The notes: generated by a model not told the origin, from the sequence alone. DNA of 14,981 nt from Methanosarcinales archaeon (GCA_030606635.1 JAUWGA010000018.1:1-14981), one strand, 5' to 3'. Positions 6,618-14,720 are shown, counted from the stretch's first letter. Made by a program: numbers and translations.

Positions 6618-6902
6618 ATGAAGATCACTGAACTCATCTGGCTGGATAATGTTATAGAGAAGATCGAATCCAAACACCACTGCCTACCAACCGATGCCGA
6701 GGAAGTCTTTGCCAACAAGCCAAAGGTCAAAAAGATGCACAGAGGACACTTCTGTGGAGAGGATGTTTATAGGGCATTTGGGCAGACAGAAGCCGGACGT
6801 TACCTGACAGTGTTTTTCATCCACAAACGGACGAATAAAGCACTAATCTTAAGTGCTCGTGACATGGACGAAAAAGAGAGAAAAAGTTATGTCAGAAAAT
6901 AA
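6618..6902 (+). CDS. brnT: BrnT-family ribonuclease toxin
   Basis: The product is 94 residues, typical of BrnT, an RNase-fold toxin of type II toxin-antitoxin systems that cuts RNA and arrests growth. The family pattern is visible: an N-terminal strand and helix (ELIWLDNVIEKIESKH, 5-20), the segment DAEEVFANKP (26-35), the strand GEDVYRAFGQTEAGRYLTVF (47-66), and the C-terminal signature LILSARDMDEKERKSY (76-91). The frame is open from further upstream, but the ATG at 6618 is chosen because those extra residues derive from the duplicated J-domain flank and the TATA box lies about 25 bases before this ATG. The toxin gene precedes the antitoxin gene, the usual brnTA order, and their ends overlap by 14 nt. 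Confidence 0.85.
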   Translation: MKITELIWLDNVIEKIESKHHCLPTDAEEVFANKPKVKKMHRGHFCGEDVYRAFGQTEAGRYLTVFFIHKRTNKALILSARDMDEKERKSYVRK

Positions 6903-7170
6903 GAAACAATCCACCCAACGTGACCCGTTACCAGAGGACTTCGGTTCGCTCGAAGAGTTTTGGGAATTCTGGGACGCCCACAGCACTGCCGACTACGAAG
7001 ATCAGATGGAAGATATGGATGTGGATATAGACATCCGCTCAAGCAAGGTATATTGTGCTGTGGCAAAAGACCTGCTCGCTCAGTTGCGAACTCGGGCACG
7101 CCAAGAAGGAGTGTCAACAGAGACGCTGATAAACCTTTGGCTCCAGGAAAAGGCGGCAGCAGTGGCGTAG
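6889..7170 (+). CDS. brnA: BrnA/CopG-type antitoxin
   Basis: The product is 93 residues and acidic at the N terminus. LPEDFGSLEEFWEFWDAHST (14-33) is the signature seen in CopG-like antitoxins paired with BrnT (F-S-EE-EFWD-H). Residues about 50-88 form a ribbon-helix-helix DNA-binding unit (SKVYCAVAKDLLAQLRTRAR, then GVSTETLINLWLQEK). It should bind and neutralise the upstream toxin and repress the operon. The ATG at 6889 lies inside the toxin gene, giving a 14-nt overlap and suggesting translational coupling; an earlier in-frame ATG at 6853 would deepen the overlap without adding family sequence. Confidence 0.85.
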   Translation: MSENKKQSTQRDPLPEDFGSLEEFWEFWDAHSTADYEDQMEDMDVDIDIRSSKVYCAVAKDLLAQLRTRARQEGVSTETLINLWLQEKAAAVA

Positions 7171-7271
7171 GGGGAGCTTCATCCATCGAAATAGATTTCC
7201 ACTTTTACGATTCCGGACATTCCCCTGCAGCCACCCGGAGCAGCTCGCGGGATGTGGATGATCGAGTCGTA

Positions 7272-8087
7272 TCACCCGATGTACCGCAGGTCTTCGTCGC
7301 CCCTGTTCATCGATTCTTGCATCTGCTGCATCTCCTGCAGTTTCGCAACGACCTTCTCCATCTCTGCGGCGTGTTCGTCGAGCGCCTGCGTGTCCACCTC
7401 GATGCCGAGCGCCTGACTGAGCACACGCAGCACCGCCTGCGAACTCTTCGGATCGACGAGATACCCTGAGGTGATCCCCATCAGGCATGCCGCATCGATA
7501 CCTCTTGCTTCACTCATCGCAAGCATAATCCCTGAAATACCGACGATCCCGCCCCACGGCTCGTTCTCCTGAAATTCGACGCCGTATCCGGACAATTCTT
7601 CGATCATGTCAGGATTGTTGACCGCGCCGACCACGCTGTCCGCATCATCCAGCTGGTAGGTCGCATAACCGCCGAGCGTGTATATCCTGGATACGCCAAG
7701 CTGCTGCGCGATGTCCAGAAACGCATCGCAAAGAATGTAGTGCCCTTCGTTTGTAACGCTCTGGTAATCCCCAACCAGAATCAGCAGATCGTCCCCGTCC
7801 TCTGCGTGGTGCGCATACAACTCATTCCGGGACAGTCTGACCGTGCTATCCTCAAGCGCAATCACCTGCGGCGGCAGATGGGTAGAGTAGATATCAATGA
7901 TCCGCTCTGCATGGAGTTCGTCGATCAGGTGCTCGGCAACCAGTTTGCCGACATGCCCAACGCCGGGCAGTCCCTCGATCAGGATCGGGGAGTCCAGTTC
8001 GATATCCTGCAAGACATGGGTGGTGATATCACTTGTGAATGTCAGCGCCTGATCGCCCTTTATTCTCGTTGTGGTGGGGGTTGTCAT
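7272..8087 (-). CDS. PAC2-family proteasome assembly chaperone (PbaB-like)
   Basis: The product is 271 residues. It belongs to the PAC2 family, whose archaeal members (PbaA/PbaB) help assemble or bind the 20S proteasome. Visible features are EGLPGVGHVGKLVAEHLIDE (38-57), ILVGDYQS (103-110), the LGGYAT turn (138-143), GIVGISGIMLA (180-190), GITSGYLVDPKSSQAVL (204-220), and a C-terminal amphipathic helix rich in Gln, Met and Glu (235-260). It ends in LRYIG. This resembles the hydrophobic-Tyr-X tail that docks proteasome activators, but with the tyrosine one residue too early for a strict match. The start lies 6 nt after the PCNA stop, so the two genes form one transcript. No strong ribosome binding site is seen, consistent with coupled translation. 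Confidence 0.88.
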   Translation of the reverse strand: MTTPTTTRIKGDQALTFTSDITTHVLQDIELDSPILIEGLPGVGHVGKLVAEHLIDELHAERIIDIYSTHLPPQVIALEDSTVRLSRNELYAHHAEDGDDLLILVGDYQSVTNEGHYILCDAFLDIAQQLGVSRIYTLGGYATYQLDDADSVVGAVNNPDMIEELSGYGVEFQENEPWGGIVGISGIMLAMSEARGIDAACLMGITSGYLVDPKSSQAVLRVLSQALGIEVDTQALDEHAAEMEKVVAKLQEMQQMQESMNRGDEDLRYIG

Positions 8088-8093
8088 TGTTGC

Positions 8094-8831
8094 TCAATCG
8101 GATTCGATTCTCGGTGCGAGGACGTATTTGACCTTGCAGTCGCCGCTTGTGGGTTCAAATTTGATGACCACCGGGAGATCGCGCCCCAGATCGATAACAA
8201 TCTCGCCTGCGCCGCCAACGCCCTTGCTGATATCAGTAAGATAATCCAGTGAATAGAGCGACCTGACCTCGGCGGGTTTGATACCGATCAGATCCGAGCC
8301 GGTCAGATCGAGTCTGACGTGATCGGTGTCGCCAGTCGCTTCCATGAAGAAGATGCCATCGTGCACACCCATGCTCATGTGATCGCTCACCATCTCAGCC
8401 GCCTTGATCATCCGCTTAAAGACGCTACCCGAAACCGCGATCTCCGCAGGAAGATCGAGTGCCGGCACCAATGGCGCCTTTCGCATTGTGGACGGGTCGA
8501 GCAGGGATAACTTGTACGAAAGACCGCTCATGCTGATATCGAGTTTATGCGTATCAGGATCCAGCTCAAGTTCGATCTCCCCGCTTCTGTCCGCCATTCC
8601 AAGAATTTCAACAAATCTACTCAGGTCGATACCAATTTCACCCTCTGTCCCCTCAAAGAGTGTGAACGCATCGTTGGATAATTCGAGTGAGACCATTGCC
8701 GCGTTTGCAGGATCGACTGCACGGGCCGACAACCCCTCCGGAGCAACCTCGAATCGCGCCTCGTCGACAACTGCTGACACCGCCTTGATCGCATCCTGCA
8801 ATACCTCTGCGCTAATGATTGCCTTAAACAT
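8094..8831 (-). CDS. pcn: DNA polymerase sliding clamp (PCNA)
   Basis: The product is 245 residues, the standard length of archaeal PCNA, which forms a trimeric ring that tethers polymerases, ligase, nucleases and helicases to DNA. Diagnostic segments are MFKAIISAEVLQDAIKAVS (1-19), LSARAVDPANAAMVSLEL (34-51), the interdomain connector around MRKAPLVPALDLPAE (116-130), FKRMIKAAEMVSDH (138-151), YSLDYLTDISKG (193-204) and the C-terminal strand pair PVVIKFEPTSGDCKVKYVLA (220-239). It leads a two-gene transcript with the PAC2 chaperone. A strong ribosome binding site and a TATA-like box precede the ATG. Hef, encoded farther along, is known in other archaea to work with PCNA at stalled forks. Confidence 0.96.
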   Translation of the reverse strand: MFKAIISAEVLQDAIKAVSAVVDEARFEVAPEGLSARAVDPANAAMVSLELSNDAFTLFEGTEGEIGIDLSRFVEILGMADRSGEIELELDPDTHKLDISMSGLSYKLSLLDPSTMRKAPLVPALDLPAEIAVSGSVFKRMIKAAEMVSDHMSMGVHDGIFFMEATGDTDHVRLDLTGSDLIGIKPAEVRSLYSLDYLTDISKGVGGAGEIVIDLGRDLPVVIKFEPTSGDCKVKYVLAPRIESD

Positions 8832-8840
8832 GTAACATTT

Positions 8841-8880
8841 CCTCCGATAATATAACTGGGTAGGATTGCATATATTATTA
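8841..8880 (-). promoter_or_regulatory. Promoter and ribosome binding site of pcn
   Basis: On the minus strand GGAGG (8841-8845) lies 9 bases before the ATG. An A/T-rich block reading taataatatatgca occupies 8867-8880, with its TATA-like core about 44 bases before the ATG. This spacing gives a leader of roughly 15-20 bases that can carry the Shine-Dalgarno sequence. Confidence 0.55.
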
Positions 8881-9029
8881 ATCCTTGCAAAAGGTGGTCA
8901 GGTTATCGCAGTGCCGGGATTTTGCCGAGTTGGAAGCCATTTGCAAACACAAAAGATAATACACTTATTGCGACCCGCATCATGTAAGCATCAGGCACTC
9001 CGGACGGGAGTTGCAAGTGACACCGAACC

Positions 9030-9764
9030 ATGCACAAAAATAACCACGACACAGACACACCGGTCAAGCACGACCTGCACATACGAATCGTCCTTAATGA
9101 GCCACTCTATGAGGGAAACATCGGATCAACTGCCCGCGTTCTCAAGAACTTCGGGTTTCAGGATCTGGTGCTTGTAAATCCCTGCCCGATCGGTTCTGAG
9201 GCATGGATGATGGCACAGCACGCACGGGACCTACTGAATGGTGCATCGATCTGCGAAACACTTGGTGAAGCAATCGCGGGTTCCGATCTCATCATCGGAA
9301 CGACAGGGATTCGGGGGGAGACTGCTGGAAGGCATATCCGGATGCCTGCGTATTCGCCAGGCGAGGTGCGCGAGAAATTAAGCGGCAGGGCAGGAACCGT
9401 ATCCATCGTATTCGGAAGGGAGAATGACGGGCTCACGAACGAAGAATTGAAGATCTGCGACCTCCTGATAAGCATCCCGACCAGCGAAGAGTACCCGATC
9501 ATGAATCTCTCGCACGCTGTTGCGGTGGTGCTTTATGAGTTGTGCGACATCGAGATCGAGGGCTTCTTGCTTGCGGATCGGCGCGATCTCGATCTGCTGT
9601 ACGACCACATCAAGACTGTGCTCTGCGATCTCGGTTATCCCGAACACAAGAGGCAGAAGACCGTGCTGATGGCGAGGCGGATACTGGGGCGGGCAGAACT
9701 GAGCGCAAGGGAGGTCTACACACTGCGCGGGATTCTAAGGCTGATCGACTATCACAACAGGTAA
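9030..9764 (+). CDS. trmJ: TrmJ-type SPOUT RNA 2'-O-methyltransferase
   Basis: The product is 244 residues. All three SpoU/TrmH motifs are present: motif 1 EPLYEGNIGSTARVLKNFG (24-42), motif 2 IVFGRENDGLTNEEL (126-140) and motif 3 YPIMNLSHAVAVVLYEL (155-171). The last two form the S-adenosylmethionine-binding knot. The N-terminal catalytic domain plus a C-terminal extension of about 70 residues matches TrmJ, which methylates the ribose at position 32 of tRNAs in bacteria and archaea. The substrate is inferred from the subgroup and other RNA targets are possible. The ATG at 9030 is the only good start; no Shine-Dalgarno sequence is clear. The gene diverges from pcn across a 198-bp gap that contains the pcn promoter and no other feature I can support. 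Confidence 0.88.
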   Translation: MHKNNHDTDTPVKHDLHIRIVLNEPLYEGNIGSTARVLKNFGFQDLVLVNPCPIGSEAWMMAQHARDLLNGASICETLGEAIAGSDLIIGTTGIRGETAGRHIRMPAYSPGEVREKLSGRAGTVSIVFGRENDGLTNEELKICDLLISIPTSEEYPIMNLSHAVAVVLYELCDIEIEGFLLADRRDLDLLYDHIKTVLCDLGYPEHKRQKTVLMARRILGRAELSAREVYTLRGILRLIDYHNR

Positions 9765-9769
9765 GGTCG

Positions 9770-9785
9770 AAATCCAGGGGGATTT
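9770..9785 (+). terminator. Small hairpin after trmJ
   Basis: The arms aaatcc (9770-9775) and ggattt (9780-9785) pair around an aggg loop, 5 bases beyond the trmJ stop, between two convergent genes. There is no long T-run after it, so a termination role is only a suggestion. Confidence 0.25.
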
Positions 9786-9866
9786 GTGATCTCCGCCGAA
9801 GACAGAGTGACCGGCACCTCAAGCCCCCTCGCAGATACAAGAGCCCTTTGCCATCGAAAACGCCGC

Positions 9867-10295
9867 CTACACCACGTCATCCACAAATTTGATCAGACCC
9901 CGAGCATCCCTGATCTTCTTCTGCAGTACCTTCCTGCATATATCCTTATCAGGATGTGCTTCGTTCTCGATCCCTTTCAGGTCCATGATCGCACGCAAAA
10001 GACCGGACGCTTCTTTGTACAGGCATTCCGCCTCTTCTCTCGTGGTAGTTTCCTTCGCAAGAGCGGTTTCGTCACATGCCTCCTTCTCCTCAAGGGCGCG
10101 GATCAGTGACTCGATCCCGATAGTCTCCGCTTCTGTCAGTTCTTTCTTGTTGATGAGCCGCCAGACCAATTCGTGAAGCGGAATCTCAGTCCCATCGATC
10201 TCGAATACGTACGGGATCTCAGCACCGACCCATGCCATGTATCCGTGCAACTCGTGCAGCAGTTTCTCCCGCTCACTTACCGATAGTCGCTCCAT
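9867..10295 (-). CDS. DUF5788-like archaeal protein of unknown function
   Basis: The product is 142 residues and resembles small haloarchaeal and methanogen proteins of the DUF5788 family. It has a leading ERLSVSEREKLLHELHGYM helix, the segment VGAEIPYVFEIDGTEIPLHE (23-42), then a largely helical, highly charged remainder with TTREEAECLYKEASGLLRAI (87-106). No catalytic motif, membrane span or signal peptide is seen. It starts 27 nt after the lonB stop on the same strand, so it is probably co-transcribed with lonB. A functional link to proteolysis is possible but not shown. The family call is from memory of the pattern. Confidence 0.7.
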   Translation of the reverse strand: MERLSVSEREKLLHELHGYMAWVGAEIPYVFEIDGTEIPLHELVWRLINKKELTEAETIGIESLIRALEEKEACDETALAKETTTREEAECLYKEASGLLRAIMDLKGIENEAHPDKDICRKVLQKKIRDARGLIKFVDDVV

Positions 10296-10322
10296 TATCT
10301 CACATCAAATAGCATATACTGT

Positions 10323-12245
10323 TCATCGCGAAGCGCCAGCGCCATAAGAGGGGGCTGGCAGGTTGATATCAGGGATCGGGATGCTAACCCTCTTCGAGAA
10401 CCGCTTGATCGTCTCAAGTAAGCTATCCTTCTCCTTTCCGACAAGACTCAACTCTAGCACCTCAGTTATCTTTGAGACCGGTACGATCGTTATCATATCA
10501 CGATACCGCTCCTCGATCAGGACATCGTCCTCGTTCGCTTTCGGTATGATCACAGTCTTGATGCCAGCCTGCGCCGCAGCCTCGATCTTGTATGTGACGC
10601 CTCCGACCGGCAGCACGTCGCCCCTCACAGAGAGCGAGCCGGTCATTGCGATGGACTGGTCGATCGGGATGCCTTCGAATGCCGAGATCACCGCGGTTGC
10701 GATGGAGATCGATGCGCTATCACCCTCCACGCCCTCGTAAGTGCCGATGAACTGGACATGGATGTCCATGTTCGCGGTATCCCTGCCTGTAATCTTTTTG
10801 ATGAGTGCTGACACGTTCTGGACAGCTTCTTTTGCGATATCCTTGAGCATTCCTGTTGCGATCAACTTGCCTTCGTGTTTGGATAGTGCTGGCGTCACCT
10901 CTGCCATGATCGGTAGGACGATCCCTGAATCGCCACCCATGATTGCAAGCCCGTTCACCCTGCCGATCTCCGCGCCCTTCTTGTGGTACATCCTGTAGTC
11001 CATGCGCTGCTCCAGATACTGGTCTGCAAGCTGCTGTTCAACCGATCTTGACATCTGCTTTGCAGTGAGAACATGTGATGCGGTCACCTCTTGCGCGCCC
11101 GCTGCATGGGCGACATCGCCTGCCACCCTGACAAGACCACCGAGATCACGTAATTTCAGTGTAAGATGACCTTTTCTTCCGGCACGCCTCCTTGCCTCCC
11201 GTAAAACCTCTTGCACAGCACCCTTATCGAAGTGAGGAATCTTTCCGTCCTTTTCAACCTCTTGCGCAACGAATCGAACGATCTTCCTCCGGTTTTCCGG
11301 AGTATCGTCCATCGAATCATGCATATAGATCTCATATCCATATCCCTTGATCCGGGAGCGTAGTGCAGGATGCATACCCTCCATAGCGTCCAGATTCCCT
11401 GCCGCAACCATGATAAAGCTGCATGGCACCGGATGCGTCTTGACCAGTGCACCCGAACTGCGTTCTGACTGTCCTGTGATTGCGTACTCCCGCTCCTGCA
11501 GTGCGGTGAGTAGACTCTGCTGGGATTCGGGGCGCAGGATATTGATCTCATCGATGAATAGAACCCCTTTGTGCGCCTTGTGGATGTCCCCTGCCTCGAC
11601 CCGGTCGTGGGATGGCGTCTCGAGTCCGCCGGACTGGAACGGGTCGTGACGGACATCGCCTAATAGTGCGCCGGAATGTGCGCCTGTCGCGTCCACGAAC
11701 GGTGCCGTGTCCTTATTTGCATTGTTCACGATCAATTTTGGTATGATTGCTTTATCGCCCTGCACAAACTGCCTTCCGATGACCATAATCAACAGAACAG
11801 CGAGAATTCCCCATAACAGAGCCATGCCGCCGAGAGATGCGGCATAAATAAGGATCGCAAAGCCGACGATCAGCAGGATTGTATTTTTTAACTGTGCTTT
11901 TCGATTAGCTTCCATTTTATGGGCGTTGATGATCTGTATTCCTTTCCCCGCCCTTACCTCTCGAATTTTTGGGTTGTTCGCATCCTCTGGATTGTGATAG
12001 ATGAGTACGTCCTTTAATTCCTCTTTTGGAAGCAGTTCAGCCATCGCCTGAGCAAGCATGGACTTACCAGTGCCGGGAGTTCCGATCAGCATCACATGCC
12101 TTCGCTGTTGCGCTGCCTTCTTGATAATCTCGCTGGCAGATTCCTGCCCGATCACCTGATCGATCAAGAGCGGTGGAACCTCAAGATCCTTTGTGGACGC
12201 TATCTCGATTCCGCCGAGCAGGTCATCGTTCGTTTCATCACTCAT
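10323..12245 (-). CDS. lonB: Archaeal membrane-anchored ATP-dependent protease LonB
   Basis: The product is 640 residues from the ATG at 12245. LonB unfolds and degrades proteins at the inner face of the membrane and is an essential quality-control protease in haloarchaea. Walker A GTPGTGKS is at 55-62, followed by two adjacent membrane spans inserted in the AAA domain (about 122-157), Walker B GVLFIDEIN (227-235) and an arginine-finger region (PALRSRIKGYGYE, 293-305). The C-terminal protease domain carries the catalytic Ser510 in VEGDSASIS and Lys553 in VTYKIEAAAQAG, the Lon Ser-Lys dyad. An alternative in-frame ATG at 12260 would add MKSST. I prefer 12245 because a TATA-like box lies about 27 bases upstream of it, so an mRNA from that promoter would not include the earlier ATG. 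The gene diverges from hef and is followed by the DUF5788 gene. Confidence 0.95.
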   Translation of the reverse strand: MSDETNDDLLGGIEIASTKDLEVPPLLIDQVIGQESASEIIKKAAQQRRHVMLIGTPGTGKSMLAQAMAELLPKEELKDVLIYHNPEDANNPKIREVRAGKGIQIINAHKMEANRKAQLKNTILLIVGFAILIYAASLGGMALLWGILAVLLIMVIGRQFVQGDKAIIPKLIVNNANKDTAPFVDATGAHSGALLGDVRHDPFQSGGLETPSHDRVEAGDIHKAHKGVLFIDEINILRPESQQSLLTALQEREYAITGQSERSSGALVKTHPVPCSFIMVAAGNLDAMEGMHPALRSRIKGYGYEIYMHDSMDDTPENRRKIVRFVAQEVEKDGKIPHFDKGAVQEVLREARRRAGRKGHLTLKLRDLGGLVRVAGDVAHAAGAQEVTASHVLTAKQMSRSVEQQLADQYLEQRMDYRMYHKKGAEIGRVNGLAIMGGDSGIVLPIMAEVTPALSKHEGKLIATGMLKDIAKEAVQNVSALIKKITGRDTANMDIHVQFIGTYEGVEGDSASISIATAVISAFEGIPIDQSIAMTGSLSVRGDVLPVGGVTYKIEAAAQAGIKTVIIPKANEDDVLIEERYRDMITIVPVSKITEVLELSLVGKEKDSLLETIKRFSKRVSIPIPDINLPAPSYGAGASR

Positions 12246-12267
12246 TGTAGAACTCTTCATCAGTCGT

Positions 12268-12277
12268 CATATAAATG
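12268..12277 (-). promoter_or_regulatory. Candidate TATA box of lonB
   Basis: The minus-strand sequence catttatatg is centred about 27 bases before the ATG at 12245, the spacing expected for a leaderless archaeal mRNA. It lies only 8 bases before the alternative ATG at 12260, which argues against that start. Confidence 0.45.
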
Positions 12278-12284
12278 TTCGCTC

Positions 12285-12316
12285 AAGCATAGTCAGGAAA
12301 AAGCATAGTCAGGAAA
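12285..12316. repeat. Perfect tandem 16-bp repeat between lonB and hef
   Basis: aagcatagtcaggaaa is present twice with no gap (12285-12300 and 12301-12316). The pair lies immediately upstream of the lonB TATA-like box and about 22 bases before that of hef, so one bound regulator could affect both divergent genes. It may equally be a neutral slippage duplication. Confidence 0.75.
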
Positions 12317-12337
12317 ACACATTGGTATTTCAGTACT

Positions 12338-12349
12338 AATATTTAAGTT
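12338..12349 (+). promoter_or_regulatory. Candidate TATA box upstream of hef
   Basis: The A/T block aatatttaagtt lies about 73 bases before the hef ATG, which implies a leader of some 45-50 bases starting near 12370. The same 8-base word occurs as agtactaa (12332-12339) and, inverted, as ttagtact (12409-12416), flanking this leader. Confidence 0.35.
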
Positions 12350-12376
12350 TTCTTCCAGAGGTAGTGGGTAACATAG

Positions 12377-12412
12377 ATGGATATTATGATAAGCGAGGGG
12401 TTGCAACGTTAG
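12377..12412 (+). other. Possible 11-codon upstream reading frame in the hef leader
   Basis: An ATG at 12377 opens a frame for MDIMISEGLQR and stops at TAG 12410-12412, 4 bases before the hef ATG. The ATG is about 33 bases after the centre of the TATA-like box, near a plausible mRNA start. The tight spacing would permit translational coupling or attenuation. An open frame this short is common by chance. Confidence 0.2.
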
Positions 12413-12416
12413 TACT

Positions 12417-14720
12417 ATGAGCAGGTACATCTCGCATCCGCTGATCCGGAAAGATATGATCGAGCAGCGGCTGTACCAGCTCTCTGTCGCTTCATCTGCG
12501 CTCAAAAGTTCGTGCCTGGCGGTTCTGCCGACAGGGCTTGGGAAGACGATCGTTGCGCTCATGGTGATCGCAGCACGGCTGAACGATCTCGGGGGTAAGG
12601 TACTGATCCTTTCGCCGACAAAGCCGCTTGTGGAGCAGCATTCTGATTTTTTCAGGCAAGCACTTCCTGGATGCACGGTTGCAACGTTTACAGGAAGCAT
12701 TCCGCCTGAAAAGCGGACTGAACTCTGGAAAGATTCGCAGGTCATCGTCTCTACGCCGCAGGTCATCGAGAACGATCTCCGTGCAAGGCGCATCGATCTT
12801 CGTGACGTAGTGCACATCACATTCGACGAGGCGCACCGTGCAGTCGGCAGATATGCTTATGTATACATTGCGAAGCGGTATTTCGAGGATCTCGGTGCAG
12901 GTGCCAGCGCGGATGTCGATGCGGGAGCGGGAGTAGATGCAAAGTCACGGCTCGTTCTTGGCATAACCGCAAGTCCGGGAAGCAATCCCGAGACGATCGC
13001 TGATGTCTGCGAGAATCTCCATATCGAGTGCGTGGAGGTAAAAAGCGAGACCGATTCCGATGTGATCCCTTACTTGCATGACCGGGATATCGAGTGGGTG
13101 CGTGTCGATATACCATCCGAGATTAAGAAGTTGAAACAAGTACTTCTGAAGGTACTTCTCGGATCGTGCTCGAAACTTGAGGATCTTGGCTTTTATGTCT
13201 CGCCGGATTCGTCGAAGCGGGAACTGCTCGACCTGCAGAGCAGACTCCATGCGCAGGTCGCCGAAGGGGGCGACAGGGATTCATTCTCCGCAATCTCGGT
13301 TCTTGCCGAGATCTTCAAGATCAGCCATGCGATCGAACTCGGGGAGACGCAAGGGGTGGAGGCACTTGAACGCTACTTCGACCGCCTGAATGCGGAGGCG
13401 CGATCCGGAAGCGGGAGCAAGGCATCAAAGCGTCTTGCCATGGATCCTGATATGCGCTGTGCGATTGCGATGCTTTCCGCGTGTGACGAAGAGAATCCGA
13501 AACTGGATGCGGTTCGGAGGATCGTTGCTGATCAACTGCAAGGCAACCTTGATTCAAGGGTAATCGTCTTCACAAACTTCCGCGACAGCGCGGAGATGGT
13601 GACAAAGGCACTTTCTGAGGTGGACGGGGTTTCTGCGGTCAGGTTTGTAGGACAGGCAAGCAAATACAAGGACAAGGGCTTGACTCAGAAGCAGCAGACC
13701 GAGATCATCAGCAAATTCAGGTCAGGAGAGTACAACACACTCGTGGCGACATCGGTCGCAGAGGAAGGGCTCGATATCCCATCTACAGACCTTGTCTTGT
13801 TCTATGAGCCGGTTCCGTCAGAGATACGCACGATCCAGCGGAAAGGAAGGACAGGCAGGAAGCGCACAGGCAGGATCGTTGTTTTGATTGCGAAAGGATC
13901 GCGGGATGAGGCGGCATACTGGATCAGCGCACGCAAAGAGAAGAAGATGCTCGCAACGATCGCAAATATGAGCGGATCGCGGTCGAAGTCGAAGTCGGTC
14001 TCGATGTCGATGTCGAGACCGATCAGGGAGCCCGCAGTCGAGCAGAAGCAACTGGCAGAGTTTTCAGGGGATGGTCTGGTCGCATATATCGACCACAGGG
14101 AGATCAGGTCTGGCGTATCGCAGATCATTGAGGAGGCAGGGGTTGAGGTGGTCATGCGCACACTTGAGATCGGGGACTATCTCTTGAGCGATCGTGTCTG
14201 TGTCGAGCGAAAGACGACGAGCGATTTTATCAGTTCGTTGATCAGCGGACGGCGTGAGTTGTTCGGGCAGATCTCGGATCTTGCACGGACGTTTGACAAA
14301 CCGGTGTTGATCATCGAGGGGGGCGACCTTTACGGGCAGAGACAGATCCATCCGAATGCTGTGCGCGGCGCACTCACGGCTATAGCGATCGATTTCGGCG
14401 TGCCGATCCTCATGAGCAAGGACGCTGAGGATACCGCGCTGATGATTGCTGCGATTGCGAGAAGAGAGCAGCAGGAGCACGGGCGGAAGGTCGTTATGCA
14501 CGGCAAACGGTCTGCGATGATGCTTCCGCAGCAGCAGGAGTATGTCGTCTCAGCAATGCCTGAGATCGGTCCTGTCGTTGCGAAGAATCTGCTCAGGCAC
14601 TTCGGAACGGTTGCCGCGGTGATGGGTGCGAGCCGTGCGGAACTCTTAGAGGTGGAACTGGTCGGACCGAAGACCGCGGACCGGATACGTGAGGTGGTCG
14701 GAGGGGAATATAAGGGGTGA
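12417..14720 (+). CDS. hef: Hef (FANCM/XPF-like) fork-structure helicase and nuclease
   Basis: The product is 767 residues and processes stalled replication forks and branched DNA. The N-terminal superfamily 2 helicase has Walker A LPTGLGKT (37-44), TPKPL (67-71), STPQVIENDL (112-121), DEAH (137-140), TASPG (184-188), ATSVAEEGLDIP (444-455) and QRKGRTGR (474-481). A helical insert follows motif III, as in FANCM and Hef. The C-terminal XPF-type nuclease carries YIDHRE (557-562) and GDYLLSD...ERKT (586-600), with Asp559, Asp587 and Glu597-Arg-Lys as metal-binding and catalytic residues. Helix-hairpin-helix motifs occupy about 708-765 (AMPEIGPVVAKNLLRHFG, then VELVGPKTADRIREV). Two low-complexity segments stand out: Ala/Gly/Asp at 160-175 and a Ser/Lys/Met run at 519-534 joining helicase to nuclease. 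The start at 12417 fits the family opening ISHPLI...IEQRLYQ, and a stop codon lies a few codons upstream in frame. Confidence 0.96.
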   Translation: MSRYISHPLIRKDMIEQRLYQLSVASSALKSSCLAVLPTGLGKTIVALMVIAARLNDLGGKVLILSPTKPLVEQHSDFFRQALPGCTVATFTGSIPPEKRTELWKDSQVIVSTPQVIENDLRARRIDLRDVVHITFDEAHRAVGRYAYVYIAKRYFEDLGAGASADVDAGAGVDAKSRLVLGITASPGSNPETIADVCENLHIECVEVKSETDSDVIPYLHDRDIEWVRVDIPSEIKKLKQVLLKVLLGSCSKLEDLGFYVSPDSSKRELLDLQSRLHAQVAEGGDRDSFSAISVLAEIFKISHAIELGETQGVEALERYFDRLNAEARSGSGSKASKRLAMDPDMRCAIAMLSACDEENPKLDAVRRIVADQLQGNLDSRVIVFTNFRDSAEMVTKALSEVDGVSAVRFVGQASKYKDKGLTQKQQTEIISKFRSGEYNTLVATSVAEEGLDIPSTDLVLFYEPVPSEIRTIQRKGRTGRKRTGRIVVLIAKGSRDEAAYWISARKEKKMLATIANMSGSRSKSKSVSMSMSRPIREPAVEQKQLAEFSGDGLVAYIDHREIRSGVSQIIEEAGVEVVMRTLEIGDYLLSDRVCVERKTTSDFISSLISGRRELFGQISDLARTFDKPVLIIEGGDLYGQRQIHPNAVRGALTAIAIDFGVPILMSKDAEDTALMIAAIARREQQEHGRKVVMHGKRSAMMLPQQQEYVVSAMPEIGPVVAKNLLRHFGTVAAVMGASRAELLEVELVGPKTADRIREVVGGEYKG

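Noticed and set aside
6960..7469. 169-codon plus-strand frame spanning the brnA end and the PAC2 3' end
   Set aside because: It overlaps brnA in another frame and PAC2 on the other strand, with biased composition; both overlapped genes have family motifs.
8832..9029. Possible small RNA or tRNA between pcn and trmJ
   Set aside because: There is no T-loop sequence, no acceptor-stem pairing and no C/D box pair; only the pcn promoter is supported.
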